DNA from: Spirosoma arboris | GTDB taxonomy: Bacteria > Bacteroidota > Bacteroidia > Cytophagales > Spirosomataceae | DNA: 64,000 nucleotides | Direction of reading: 5' to 3' | NCBI RefSeq assembly: GCF_009754945.1 | Contig: NZ_WPIN01000024.1 | Location: 62,001 to 126,000 of the forward strand | Shown here: in pieces, positions 26,451-34,777 of the stretch | How the letters are laid out: each line of letters starts with the position of its first letter | Numbering within the stretch: position 1 is the stretch's first letter | Translations under genes and position numbers: made by a program | Notes under the pieces: generated by a model | What the model saw: the letters and a program-made list of their open reading frames with translations, nothing else | Database searches by the model: none | Told to the model about the DNA's origin: nothing

Positions 26451-26475
26451 GCGCCTGTTTATAAAAAACAGGCGC
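26451..26475 (-). terminator. Hairpin with T-run on the minus strand
   Basis: GCGCCTGTTT (26451-26460) pairs with AAACAGGCGC (26466-26475) around a 5-nt loop; an A-run at 26443-26450 gives a T-run on the minus strand after the stem. It would terminate transcription coming from the HxlR gene before the sigma operon. Confidence 0.75.
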
Positions 26476-26484
26476 CAAGATGGT

Positions 26485-26591
26485 GCGAACGTCTTCGTTC
26501 GTACCGACTATTTTTCGGCCTCTGGCCGATTGTCGATTATTTACTTCCAGCCAGAGGCCGGGGAATAGCCAGCACGAACGAAGACGTTCGC
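26485..26591. repeat. Nested palindrome, copy A (variable arms, GGCCTCTGGC core)
   Basis: Outer arms 26485-26502 and 26574-26591 are perfect 18-bp complements. Inner arms 26516-26526 (CGGCCTCTGGC) and 26550-26560 (GCCAGAGGCCG) are perfect 11-bp complements. The same inner core with different outer arms recurs at 32152-32299. It lies between the HxlR and sigma genes. Confidence 0.8.
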
Positions 26592-26613
26592 GCTAGCCCG
26601 CTCTATTGTATAC

Positions 26614-27066
26614 TTAATTAAGCGAGACCGAATCAATGACTCTACCTTCGCGAGCGTCAAACCGGGAGCGAGCTTCTATAATTTGATTGCTATGATTACT
26701 GGCCCAGTCGCCTAGTTCGATAATCTGTACTAATAAACTGCGGCCTAAATCCGTCAATTGATATTCGACTCGGGGCGGTATTTCGGGATAAACTCGACGC
26801 GTTACAATACCATCACGCTCCAGATTGCGAAGTGTTACGGTAAGCATTCGCTGCGAAATACCGTCGACTCGTTTCTTCAATTCATTGAAACGGAGTGTAC
26901 CCGCATCGCCCAGATGAAAAATAGACAGCGTAGACCATTTATCGCTGAACCGGACCAGAATGTTGCGAATCGGACAGGTACCACCATCCTCTTCGACGTC
27001 TCCTAAAATTTTTTGCAATTTTTCCTGTACGCTACCCTCCTGATAATCAACAATAGTTCTCTCCAT
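26614..27066 (-). CDS. HxlR-family winged-helix transcriptional regulator
   Basis: The 150-residue protein has the HxlR/MarR-like winged helix. Cys near residue 31 in the GGTCPIRNIL segment is the conserved redox-reactive Cys found in members sensing quinones or electrophiles, followed by DKWSTLSIFHL (about 44-54), the recognition helix GISQRMLTVTLRNLERDG and the wing with VEYQLTDLG. It is divergent from a QorB/NmrA-type reductase with overlapping promoters, the usual quinone-responsive regulator/reductase pair. Confidence 0.9.
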   Translation of the reverse strand: MERTIVDYQEGSVQEKLQKILGDVEEDGGTCPIRNILVRFSDKWSTLSIFHLGDAGTLRFNELKKRVDGISQRMLTVTLRNLERDGIVTRRVYPEIPPRVEYQLTDLGRSLLVQIIELGDWASNHSNQIIEARSRFDAREGRVIDSVSLN

Positions 27067-27116
27067 GTGCCTGACGCAGAATAAAGTGCCTTCTTGTGGT
27101 GGTTACGATGACTAAA

Positions 27117-27124
27117 TACCTTTG
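27117..27124 (+). promoter_or_regulatory. Promoter of the reductase gene
   Basis: -7 box TACCTTTG (27117-27124) with a -33 box CTTG at 27093-27096, separated by 20 nt. Both match the Bacteroidota pattern. Confidence 0.7.
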
Positions 27125-27141
27125 AGTTACCAAAAGTAACT
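27125..27141. promoter_or_regulatory. Palindromic operator AGTTAC-N5-GTAACT
   Basis: AGTTAC (27125-27130) and GTAACT (27136-27141) are perfect inverted half-sites with spacer CAAAA. The site follows the plus-strand -7 box and covers the minus-strand -7 box, so HxlR binding could block both promoters. HxlR-family operators are commonly short palindromes of this kind. Confidence 0.7.
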
Positions 27142-27161
27142 AAGAAACTAAAAATAACAAT
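27131..27161 (-). promoter_or_regulatory. Promoter of the HxlR regulator gene
   Basis: On the minus strand TACTTTTG (plus 27131-27138) is a consensus -7 box, and ATTG (plus 27158-27161) lies 19 nt upstream as a -33 box. It overlaps the operator and reaches the start codon of the divergent gene. Confidence 0.65.
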
Positions 27162-27162
27162 C

Positions 27163-28011
27163 ATGATCGCAATTACCGGAGCATCTGGCCATTTAGGAAA
27201 AGCCACGCTCGAATTTCTGCTTATGAAAACAACCCCTGAATCTATTGTCGCTATCGTACGAGATCCCCAGAAAATTACCGAATTCGCGGATAAAGGCGTA
27301 ATCGTTCGTCAGGGCGATTATGAAGATCAGGCGTCATACGTTGCAAGTCTGACTGGCGTTGATACACTTTTGTTAATCTCCAGTGCAGTGTTGGGTGATG
27401 AGCGGGTTAATCAGCACAGCAACGTGATCAATGCCGCTAAAGAGGTTGGTGTGAAGCATATTTTCTATACCAGCGCCCCGAACCCATCGCTGGAGTCGAG
27501 CTTTTCCCCTGCTATTGACCATTTCCGTACTGAAACTCTGCTTAAAGATTCCGGATTGGCATACACCATTTTCCGTAACAACCTCTATATGGATGTTTTG
27601 CCAATGGTGCTTGGCGACGCTGTGCAATCGGGTAAACTCTATTACCCAGCCGGAGATAGCAAAGTTAGTTTTGCACTTCGTAACGATATGGCCGAAGCCC
27701 TTGCCAATGCCTTAACCAGCGAAGGTCATGAAAATCAAGTGTATGACATTGGCGCAAACACTGCCTGGTCATTCGGCGATATTGCTAGCTACCTCAGCCA
27801 AAATGGAAAAACAGTTGACTACATCGACATTCTGGGTAGGGATTATGAAGCTGAATTGGGTAAACATCTGCCGCCAGTAGTGGCCAAGATTTTTGCCGGA
27901 ATGGCTGAAGGTATTAAGAAAAGTGACTTCAATGTTCCTTCTTCCTCTCTTACAGAATTATTAGGCCGCGAACCTGTCAGTCTGGATGCGTATTTGAAAA
28001 GCATCGCGTAA
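27163..28011 (+). CDS. NmrA/QorB-type NAD(P)-binding reductase
   Basis: The 282-residue protein has an N-terminal Rossmann fold (TGASGHLGKATLEF at about 4-17, the GxxGxxG motif), the strand/loop ICR... replaced by the short VAIVRDPQK that selects NADPH, and the substrate region of NmrA-like/quinone oxidoreductase 2 proteins. It lies divergent from an HxlR regulator, which strongly suggests NAD(P)H quinone or aldehyde detoxification. No catalytic Tyr-x3-Lys of classical SDRs is present, as expected for NmrA-like proteins. Confidence 0.82.
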   Translation: MIAITGASGHLGKATLEFLLMKTTPESIVAIVRDPQKITEFADKGVIVRQGDYEDQASYVASLTGVDTLLLISSAVLGDERVNQHSNVINAAKEVGVKHIFYTSAPNPSLESSFSPAIDHFRTETLLKDSGLAYTIFRNNLYMDVLPMVLGDAVQSGKLYYPAGDSKVSFALRNDMAEALANALTSEGHENQVYDIGANTAWSFGDIASYLSQNGKTVDYIDILGRDYEAELGKHLPPVVAKIFAGMAEGIKKSDFNVPSSSLTELLGREPVSLDAYLKSIA

Positions 28012-28052
28012 ATTATTCTCTGAATTCAGCTCAGAATTAATTAGAATAGTGT

Positions 28053-28124
28053 TTTGTCCTCCCGACGAAGGAGGGATCTCTAGCATAAGACATCTAGAGA
28101 TCCCTCCTTCGTCGGGAGAACAAA
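28053..28124. repeat. Palindrome C, 31-nt arms with one mismatch
   Basis: Arms 28059-28083 and 28094-28118 are perfect 25-bp complements (CTCCCGACGAAGGAGGGATC... ), and pairing extends outward to 28053 and 28124 with one mismatch. Related CTCCC-GACGAAGG type palindromes are often repeated in bacterial genomes. Intervening loop is 10 nt. Confidence 0.8.
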
Positions 28125-28265
28125 GTATATATAGTGGTATATCCTTCCTATAAAACTCAAAATGACTCAACAAACCAGCGCTTAATTTATTTCGCTATTT
28201 ATTCTACTATCCATATAAATAACGCTTATTGCTCTAGCTATACGCTAATTCCTATTAGGAAAGAC

Positions 28266-28273
28266 TATTTTTG
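28266..28273 (+). promoter_or_regulatory. -7 box for the amidase gene
   Basis: TATTTTTG fits TAnnTTTG, 33 nt before the start codon. No clear -33 box is visible 20 nt upstream. Confidence 0.5.
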
Positions 28274-28305
28274 CCATACGATTATACCGTTCGCTTCTCT
28301 ATCGT

Positions 28306-29895
28306 ATGCCGCGACCTATTCGTCCTCTTCATCAACTACGTATTTATCTATTTTTAGCCCTACTAAGTCCACTCTGGTTAGTTACGGCTTACGCACAGCC
28401 AAAGGCATCCTCTTCTTCTACTAAATTCGAGTTGCTCGAAACGACAATCAGCGACATTCATCGGGCATTTCGAAATGGCTCTCTAACGAGCGAACAATTG
28501 GTGAAAGCTTATCTGGAACGCATACAGGCTTACGACCAACCAACCAGGCTCAATTCAATCATTATCGTAAATCCTGGAGCCATCGCTACGGCCCGAGCGC
28601 TGGATGCTGAGTTTAGGAAAACGGGCAAACTGCGTCCACTGCATGGTATCCCGGTTATTGTAAAAGATAATTTCAACACAAAAGGGTTGCAAACGACAGG
28701 CGGCTCAATAGCGCTGAAAGGCTTTATTCCTACCGAAGATGCTTATCAGGTTCAGAAACTGCGGGAGGCAGGAGCTATTATTCTGGCCAAATCAAACATG
28801 GCTGAATGGGCTTTTACCCCCATGCACTCGCAGAGTTCGATGGCAGGTGAAACCTTAAATCCGTATAATCTAGCCTATGTACCCGCCGGTTCGAGCGGTG
28901 GTACAGCGGCAGCCGTGGCGGCTAATTTAGGAGCCGTCGGGTTGGGTTCCGATACGGGCAATTCTATTCGGGGTCCATCGTCGCACAATGCGCTGGTAGG
29001 TTTCCGGACATCGCTGGGGTTGGTGAGTCGGTACGGTATTATTCCGCTTTATACCAGAAATGACGTCGGTGGACCAATGTGTCGCACAGTCGAAGATGCC
29101 GTACGAGTGCTGGACGTCACGGCTGGCTACGATCCACATGATCCAATTACCAAACATAGTCAGGGCAAAATACCCAAAACCTACACGCAATTTTTACGGA
29201 AAGATGGGCTTAAAGGGGCTCGGATTGGCGTATTGCGTCAATTAAGCGACAACAATATTCACCCGGAAATCAAGCAGCTTTTCGATCAGGCTATCTCCGA
29301 CATGACGCGATCTGGTGCGCAAGTGGTTGACTTGACCATCGCAAATTTCGATTCGTTACGCGCCAATCAGTGGTGCGCCGACTTTAGAGTTGATATTGAA
29401 AATTATCTCCGAACCTTTGTGAAACGGGATACGCTGAAAACACTGGAAGACATTATCCGTGTGGGCGGTTATTCCGACATTGTTCGCAACCGACTCGTTA
29501 CCCAGCAAACCCATTCGGGCCGCGCCAATCACCCTGAAATTCCCTGTGGTGATGCCTTCACCGATCCACTTCGCATCGCGTATCGAAAAGCCGTTGAAGC
29601 TGAAATGGATCGACTGCACATTGATGCACTGATTTATCCAAGCTGGAATTATCCACCTGCGCAGGTCGGTGATGCTAAAGGATATAAAGGCGATAACAGT
29701 CAGCTGATTTCTCCCGCTACAGGTCAGCCCGCGTTCACAATTCCGATGGGTTTTACGACGGGAGATTTACCAGCTGGCATTCAGTTTTTAGGACGTATGT
29801 TCGATGAGCCAACATTAATTCGTCTTGTATATGGGTATGAACAGGCAACGCATCATCGGGTAGCGCCAAAACGGTTTGTCGCTATTGGTCAGTAA
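28306..29895 (+). CDS. Exported amidase (amidase-signature family)
   Basis: The 529-residue protein has a signal peptide (about 1-30, ending YAQ) and an amidase-signature core: Lys about 120 (VIVKDNF), cis-Ser region GSSGGTAAAVAA near 194, and the catalytic Ser in SDTGNSIRGP near 215-223. In most relatives this is GGSIR; here Gly is replaced by Asn, so substrate pocket may differ. It hydrolyses an amide, possibly of peptides, in the periplasm. Next is an exported penicillin-acylase-type gene 37 nt downstream, probably in one transcript. Confidence 0.87.
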   Translation: MPRPIRPLHQLRIYLFLALLSPLWLVTAYAQPKASSSSTKFELLETTISDIHRAFRNGSLTSEQLVKAYLERIQAYDQPTRLNSIIIVNPGAIATARALDAEFRKTGKLRPLHGIPVIVKDNFNTKGLQTTGGSIALKGFIPTEDAYQVQKLREAGAIILAKSNMAEWAFTPMHSQSSMAGETLNPYNLAYVPAGSSGGTAAAVAANLGAVGLGSDTGNSIRGPSSHNALVGFRTSLGLVSRYGIIPLYTRNDVGGPMCRTVEDAVRVLDVTAGYDPHDPITKHSQGKIPKTYTQFLRKDGLKGARIGVLRQLSDNNIHPEIKQLFDQAISDMTRSGAQVVDLTIANFDSLRANQWCADFRVDIENYLRTFVKRDTLKTLEDIIRVGGYSDIVRNRLVTQQTHSGRANHPEIPCGDAFTDPLRIAYRKAVEAEMDRLHIDALIYPSWNYPPAQVGDAKGYKGDNSQLISPATGQPAFTIPMGFTTGDLPAGIQFLGRMFDEPTLIRLVYGYEQATHHRVAPKRFVAIGQ

Positions 29896-29931
29896 ATAAT
29901 ACATTCGCTTATTACATCAAATTTATCATCA

Positions 29932-32148
29932 ATGAACCAATCACCCTTGCAGTCACTCCTCTTATTTTTCAGTCTGCTCACCCTCTCCCATGGTCATGCT
30001 CTACAGGCACAATCCTTCACTAAAGCCGAGATAGCCCGCTGGCAGCAACAGGCGAAGCAGGTGACCATTACTCGCGATACCTGGGGTGTTCCGCACATCT
30101 ACGGAAAAACGGATGCTAACGTCGTTTTTGGGCTTCTGTTTACCCAGTGCGAAGATGACTTTGGCCGGGTTGAAGAAAACTATATCACATCAACCGGTCG
30201 ATTGGCCGAAGTAGAAGGCGAGTCGGCGATCTACCATGATTTGCGGGCACGGTTGTTTCTGGATACAACACAGGCTATAGCCATTTACAAAAAGAGTCCG
30301 CTCTGGATGAAGCAATTGCTGGACGCCTTCGCCGACGGAAGCAACTATTACCTCTATACGCACCCGGAGGTAAAACCCCGATTGCTAAAGCGCTTTCAGC
30401 CCTGGATGCCACTTATGTTCAGCGAAGGCAGTATTGGCGGAAATATCAGCGTGGTATCCACCGAGCGCCTAAAAGCATTCTACGAGCAACGTAAATCAAC
30501 GTCCTGGAATATTAATTTCGATCATTATGAACGCGAATCCATCGGTTCGAATGGTTTTGCCATTGCGCCCGCCAAGAGTGCTACTAAAAACGCCCTGTTA
30601 CTCATCAATCCGCATACATCCTTTTACTTCCGATCGGAGGTGCACATGATTAGTCAGGCGGGCTTAAATACTTATGGGGCCGTAACCTGGGGGCAGTTTT
30701 TCATCTACCAGGGTTTCAATGAAAACTGCGGCTGGATGCATACCACCAGCTATGCCGACTCAATGGATGAGTATCTGGAAACCATCGAGAAAAAAGGAAA
30801 CACCCTTTATTATAAGCATGGCAAAGATCTCAAGCCGGTTCGCACACAGAACGTACGCATTCCTTACAAAACGGCCAGCGGAATGCAGTACAAAGACTTT
30901 ACAATGTATTTCACACAGCATGGCCCCATAGCTGGTGAGAAAGACGGGAAATGGATTGCTATCGATATGATGAATACACCCCTAAATGCGCTATCGCAGT
31001 CATATTTGCGAACCAAAGCCATCGGTTACGACAGCTTCAAAGAGGTGATGAAGCTCAATGGGAACGCATCGAACAACACCATTTTTGCTGATAAAAACGG
31101 AACCATTGCCTACTGGCACGGCAACTTTATGCCCAAACGAGACCCAAAATTCGATTGGGATCAACCCGTGGATGGTAGCAATCCTGAAACCGACTGGAAA
31201 GGTCTACACGCGGTCGATGAAATTGTACAGGTACACAACCCAGCCAGCGGCTGGATTCAGAACTGTAACTCGACTCCATTTACGGTTTCGGGCAGTAGCA
31301 GTCCCGATAAGAGCAAGTACCCAACCTACATGGCTCCTGACGCCCAAAACTACCGGGGTATCAATGCCGCTCGGGTCCTCAGCCAGAAATCTATCTTCAC
31401 ACTCGACACGCTGATTGCTGCGGCCGATGATCCACATCTGGTTGCGTTTGATGAACTGCTTCCTCCTCTGCTGGCGGCTTATCAAAGCGTTTCGTCCGAT
31501 GCTTCGAACCAGTCGAAAGACATGGCCGAAGCTATTGATGTGCTGAAAGCCTGGGATAAATCGTACGGTAAAACCTCAATCGGGCAGACGTTGGCTATCT
31601 TCTGGGGTGAGAAAATACAGAAGCTAGCGCGAAGTCGCGCGGCTGCCGACCAGCGATTCGATAACCTTACACTAACTGCCTTTACTACTAGCAGCACCTC
31701 ACCACAGGAAAAAGTAAACGCCCTGGCCGAGGTTCTAACCGACCTAACCCGCGACTTCGGCACCTGGAAAACACCCTGGGGAGACATCAACCGCTATCAG
31801 CGTTTAACCGGCAAAATTCAGGAAACGTATGACGATCTGAAGCCCAGTATCCCCGTTGGTTTTACATCCTCAGCCTGGGGCTCGTTAGCGGCTTTTGCAG
31901 CCCGGACGTATCCTGGCACTAAAAAGCGATATGGTAGCGTCGGCAATAGTTTCGTAGCTGTAGTCGAGTTTGGCAAGAAAGTAAAAGCCCGCTCGGTAGT
32001 GACAGGTGGCCAAAGCAGTCAACCTGGTGCTCAGCATTTTACAGACCAGGCACCCCTGTACTGCGACGGTAAGTTTAAAGATGTTTTATTTTATCCTGAA
32101 GATATTCAGAAGCATGTCGAGAAGACGTACCATCCGGGGGATAAATGA
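29932..32148 (+). CDS. Penicillin-acylase/N-acyl-homoserine-lactone-acylase family hydrolase
   Basis: The 738-residue protein has a signal peptide (about 1-26) and the Ntn-hydrolase arrangement: alpha chain with DTWGVPHIYGK (about 48-58), then the autoprocessing site Gly205|Ser206-Asn207 (GSNGFAIAP), whose Ser becomes the free N-terminal nucleophile of the beta chain. Such enzymes release acyl chains from beta-lactams, N-acyl amino acids or acyl-homoserine lactones; the substrate here is unknown. The pair with the amidase suggests joint processing of an N-acylated compound. It ends before palindrome B. Confidence 0.88.
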   Translation: MNQSPLQSLLLFFSLLTLSHGHALQAQSFTKAEIARWQQQAKQVTITRDTWGVPHIYGKTDANVVFGLLFTQCEDDFGRVEENYITSTGRLAEVEGESAIYHDLRARLFLDTTQAIAIYKKSPLWMKQLLDAFADGSNYYLYTHPEVKPRLLKRFQPWMPLMFSEGSIGGNISVVSTERLKAFYEQRKSTSWNINFDHYERESIGSNGFAIAPAKSATKNALLLINPHTSFYFRSEVHMISQAGLNTYGAVTWGQFFIYQGFNENCGWMHTTSYADSMDEYLETIEKKGNTLYYKHGKDLKPVRTQNVRIPYKTASGMQYKDFTMYFTQHGPIAGEKDGKWIAIDMMNTPLNALSQSYLRTKAIGYDSFKEVMKLNGNASNNTIFADKNGTIAYWHGNFMPKRDPKFDWDQPVDGSNPETDWKGLHAVDEIVQVHNPASGWIQNCNSTPFTVSGSSSPDKSKYPTYMAPDAQNYRGINAARVLSQKSIFTLDTLIAAADDPHLVAFDELLPPLLAAYQSVSSDASNQSKDMAEAIDVLKAWDKSYGKTSIGQTLAIFWGEKIQKLARSRAAADQRFDNLTLTAFTTSSTSPQEKVNALAEVLTDLTRDFGTWKTPWGDINRYQRLTGKIQETYDDLKPSIPVGFTSSAWGSLAAFAARTYPGTKKRYGSVGNSFVAVVEFGKKVKARSVVTGGQSSQPGAQHFTDQAPLYCDGKFKDVLFYPEDIQKHVEKTYHPGDK

Positions 32149-32151
32149 GTC

Positions 32152-32299
32152 TTCTAACTCTCTGTTCTCGCTTGGCTTCGCCGAGTGAGGATTATTTGAC
32201 GGTCTCTGGCCGGTGTATATCAAATTAACAAAACGGGCCAGAGGCCCTTGAAGGAATAATCCTCACTCGGCGAAGCCAAGCGAGAACAGAGAGTTAGAA
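32152..32299. repeat. Nested palindrome, copy B, 45-bp perfect outer arms
   Basis: Outer arms 32152-32196 and 32255-32299 are perfectly complementary over 45 nt, an exceptional length. The inner pair GGTCTCTGGCC-like (about 32200-32213) and CGGGCCAGAGGCCC (32234-32247) shares its core with copy A. It lies between two convergent genes. Confidence 0.85.
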
Positions 32300-32301
32300 A
32301 G

Positions 32302-32338
32302 CAAAATCGCGATGAAGGCTATCTCCATCGCGATTTTG
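32302..32338 (-). terminator. Terminator of glmS
   Basis: CAAAATCGCGATG (32302-32314) pairs perfectly with CATCGCGATTTTG (32326-32338). It lies 17 nt after the glmS stop on the minus strand and can act on both strands. Confidence 0.8.
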
Positions 32339-32355
32339 TTAAACAATCAGTACCC

Positions 32356-34194
32356 TTACTCAACCGTTACCGATTTCGCCAGATTCCTTGGCTGATCGAC
32401 ATTTCGGCCACGCATTACAGCAATGTCGTAGGCTAGCAATTGTAGGGGAACAACCGATACCAATGGCATCAGCATCTCGTGCACTTTCGGGATTTCGATC
32501 GTGAAATCGACCATGCCGGGCAGGTTCGTATCCCCTTCGGTTGTGATAGCAATAACGCGGCCTTTACGGGCTTTCACTTCCTGAATATTTGAGACAACTT
32601 TTTCGTAGGAGCTATCTTTAGTTGCAATGACAACCACTGGCATATCCTCGTCGATGAGCGCGATGGGGCCATGCTTCATTTCGGCGGCTGGATAACCTTC
32701 TGCGTGGATATAGCTGATTTCTTTTAGCTTCAACGCGCCTTCCAGTGCAACAGGGAAATTGAGTCCCCGGCCAAGGTAAATGAAATTGCGGGCGTAAGTG
32801 AAAATATAGGCGATTTCCTTAATCTTATCGGCCGCCTGTAACACCCGTTCAACTTTTGCGGGAATGCTTTCCAGCTCGGCCAGCAATTGCCGGAACAGCG
32901 AGTCAGAAATTGTGCCTTTTCGTTTGGCCGCAGCCAACGCTATTAGTGTTAAGACTGTCACCTGCGCGGTGAATGCTTTCGTACTGGCAACCCCAATTTC
33001 TGGTCCTGCGTGAGTAAAAGCGCCCGCGTGTGTTGCCCGCGCAATAGATGAACCAACGACGTTACAAACCCCAAAAATTGTGGCTCCCTTCGATTTGGCC
33101 AATTCAATAGCTGCCAGCGTGTCAGCGGTTTCACCCGACTGCGAGATGGCAATCACGATATCCCCTTCCTTGATAATAGGATTCCGATACCGAAACTCCG
33201 ACGCATATTCTACCTCAACCGGAATCCGGGCTAGTTCTTCAAAAATGTATTCGGCAACTAACCCCGCATGCCAGGATGTACCGCAACCAATAATCACAAT
33301 CCGTTTCGACTTGGCCAGTTTGTCCAGATAGTCCCGCAAACCGCCCAGTTGAAGTGTCCCTTCGTCGGCCTTAACGCGCCCACGCATGGAATCGGCAATA
33401 GAGCGTGGTTGTTCAAAAATCTCTTTGAGCATGAAATGGTCAAAACCACCTTTTTCGATGGCTTCCAATTCCAGTTCAACTTTGTGGACGTAAGGCGTTG
33501 TGGTGGTGTTATCAAGCGTAACGACTTTCAGCGCCCCGTCTTTAATAACCGCAATTTCGTAATCGTTGAGGTAGATAACATCTTTGGTATACTCAACAAT
33601 CGGTGTCGCATCGGATGCCAGAAAGAATTCATTTTCACCAACGCCAATCACCAGCGGAGATCCTTTACGCGCGGCAATCAACTGAGTGGGGTCGGCTTCA
33701 CTCATGATCACAATCGCGTAAGCGCCCACTACCTCCTGCAATGCCAGCCGTACCGCTTCTTCAAGCGTATCACCGTTGTTCTCCCAAATATCCTCGATAA
33801 ACTGCCCTAGAACTTCCGTATCTGTTTCGCTTGAAAACGTATGTCCCTTTTTTAACAAGGCCTGCTTGATGGCCGCGTAATTTTCAATAATACCATTATG
33901 AATGATGGCCAGTTTCCGGTGAAACGAGTAGTGCGGGTGCGCATTTACATCGTTAGGTTCGCCATGAGTAGCCCAACGTGTATGTCCCATGCCAATGGTC
34001 GCGTGGGTTTCTTTATTCTCCAGCTCATGCTCCAGAGCGACAACTTTGCCTTTTTTCTTATAAACTTTCAGACCATGCCCGTTCATCAACGCCACGCCAG
34101 CGCTGTCGTACCCTCGATATTCGAGACGTTTCAATCCTTTTATCACTAATGGACACGCTTCTCGATGCCCTACATACGCTACAATACCACACAT
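32356..34194 (-). CDS. glmS: Glutamine-fructose-6-phosphate aminotransferase (isomerizing)
   Basis: The 612-residue protein begins MCGIVAYVG, with Cys as the N-terminal nucleophile of the glutaminase domain after Met removal. Two SIS isomerase domains follow (GTSWHAGLVAEY near 302, then the STKAFTAQ segment), and it ends in the DQPRNLAKSVTVE tail with the family-terminal AKSVTVE. It makes glucosamine-6-phosphate for peptidoglycan and LPS. The ATG at 34194 is preferred over the upstream TTG at 34200, since it places Cys directly after Met. Confidence 0.97.
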   Translation of the reverse strand: MCGIVAYVGHREACPLVIKGLKRLEYRGYDSAGVALMNGHGLKVYKKKGKVVALEHELENKETHATIGMGHTRWATHGEPNDVNAHPHYSFHRKLAIIHNGIIENYAAIKQALLKKGHTFSSETDTEVLGQFIEDIWENNGDTLEEAVRLALQEVVGAYAIVIMSEADPTQLIAARKGSPLVIGVGENEFFLASDATPIVEYTKDVIYLNDYEIAVIKDGALKVVTLDNTTTTPYVHKVELELEAIEKGGFDHFMLKEIFEQPRSIADSMRGRVKADEGTLQLGGLRDYLDKLAKSKRIVIIGCGTSWHAGLVAEYIFEELARIPVEVEYASEFRYRNPIIKEGDIVIAISQSGETADTLAAIELAKSKGATIFGVCNVVGSSIARATHAGAFTHAGPEIGVASTKAFTAQVTVLTLIALAAAKRKGTISDSLFRQLLAELESIPAKVERVLQAADKIKEIAYIFTYARNFIYLGRGLNFPVALEGALKLKEISYIHAEGYPAAEMKHGPIALIDEDMPVVVIATKDSSYEKVVSNIQEVKARKGRVIAITTEGDTNLPGMVDFTIEIPKVHEMLMPLVSVVPLQLLAYDIAVMRGRNVDQPRNLAKSVTVE

Positions 34195-34274
34195 AATCAA
34201 TCGCCGGTTTATGAGTTATCAGTTATCCGTTGGGTGGGATGGAAAGATAAACTAATTTCAGAAGTAAAATAAAT

Positions 34275-34303
34275 GCAAAAAGCCGGGCATTCCGGCTTTT
34301 TGC
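34275..34303 (-). terminator. Terminator of the ridA transcript
   Basis: GCAAAAAGCCGG pairs perfectly with CCGGCTTTTTGC around a 5-nt loop. On the minus strand it ends ridA (stop at 34373) before glmS; the T-run suits both strands. Confidence 0.8.
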
Positions 34304-34372
34304 TAACGAAGTTGATGTAAATCCTTCTTTAAAATCCAGCGACTTGGCGACCAGCGTGAAGCGCATTACTGC

Positions 34373-34756
34373 TCATAAAAGCGCAATACATTCGATTGAA
34401 ACCAGTATTCCGGCTGGAAAAGGCATTACCTGAGGAGTACTGCGTGCAGGAGCATTATCTGGAAAAAACTCACTGTACACTTTATTAAGTACTCCGAAAT
34501 CATTGCCAGTAACCATAAAGACGGTTGTCTTGACTACTTTTTGCAGGCTACTTCCGGCATCTTCAAGGATTTGTTGGATATTCAAAAAGGCCTGTCTGGT
34601 TTGGTCCTCAAAACTATCGCTGACAACCTGACCAGACGCCAGACTTAATCCCGGCGTACCTGAAAGAAAAATAAATTTATCAGCAATTACTGCTTGCGGA
34701 AAGACCATGCTCATACGAGGAGCTTTCGCCGTATTAAAATTTTGCCTTTCTTCCAT
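34373..34756 (-). CDS. RidA/YjgF/UK114-family protein
   Basis: The 127-residue protein matches RidA trimeric enamine/imine deaminases that remove reactive intermediates of PLP enzymes. The C-terminal NAPARSTPQVMPFPAGILVSIECIA contains the key Arg (in PARST) and Glu (in IECIA) of the active-site cleft. Position 1-45 is divergent. It is 21 nt from the glycogen-synthase-like gene and shares its promoter. Function in this organism not fixed. Confidence 0.85.
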   Translation of the reverse strand: MEERQNFNTAKAPRMSMVFPQAVIADKFIFLSGTPGLSLASGQVVSDSFEDQTRQAFLNIQQILEDAGSSLQKVVKTTVFMVTGNDFGVLNKVYSEFFPDNAPARSTPQVMPFPAGILVSIECIALL

Positions 34757-34777
34757 AGTAATCCCGGAAATAACAGC

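Larger units (their letters stand above)
28012..28305. other. Intergenic region with palindrome C and amidase promoter
   Basis: This 294-nt gap contains a 31-nt-arm palindrome and, near the amidase start, a -7 box TATTTTTG (28266-28273). No gene is seen. Confidence 0.6.

Noticed and set aside
34195..34200. TTG start of glmS at 34200
   Set aside because: Would place residues before the Cys nucleophile, which must be position 2.
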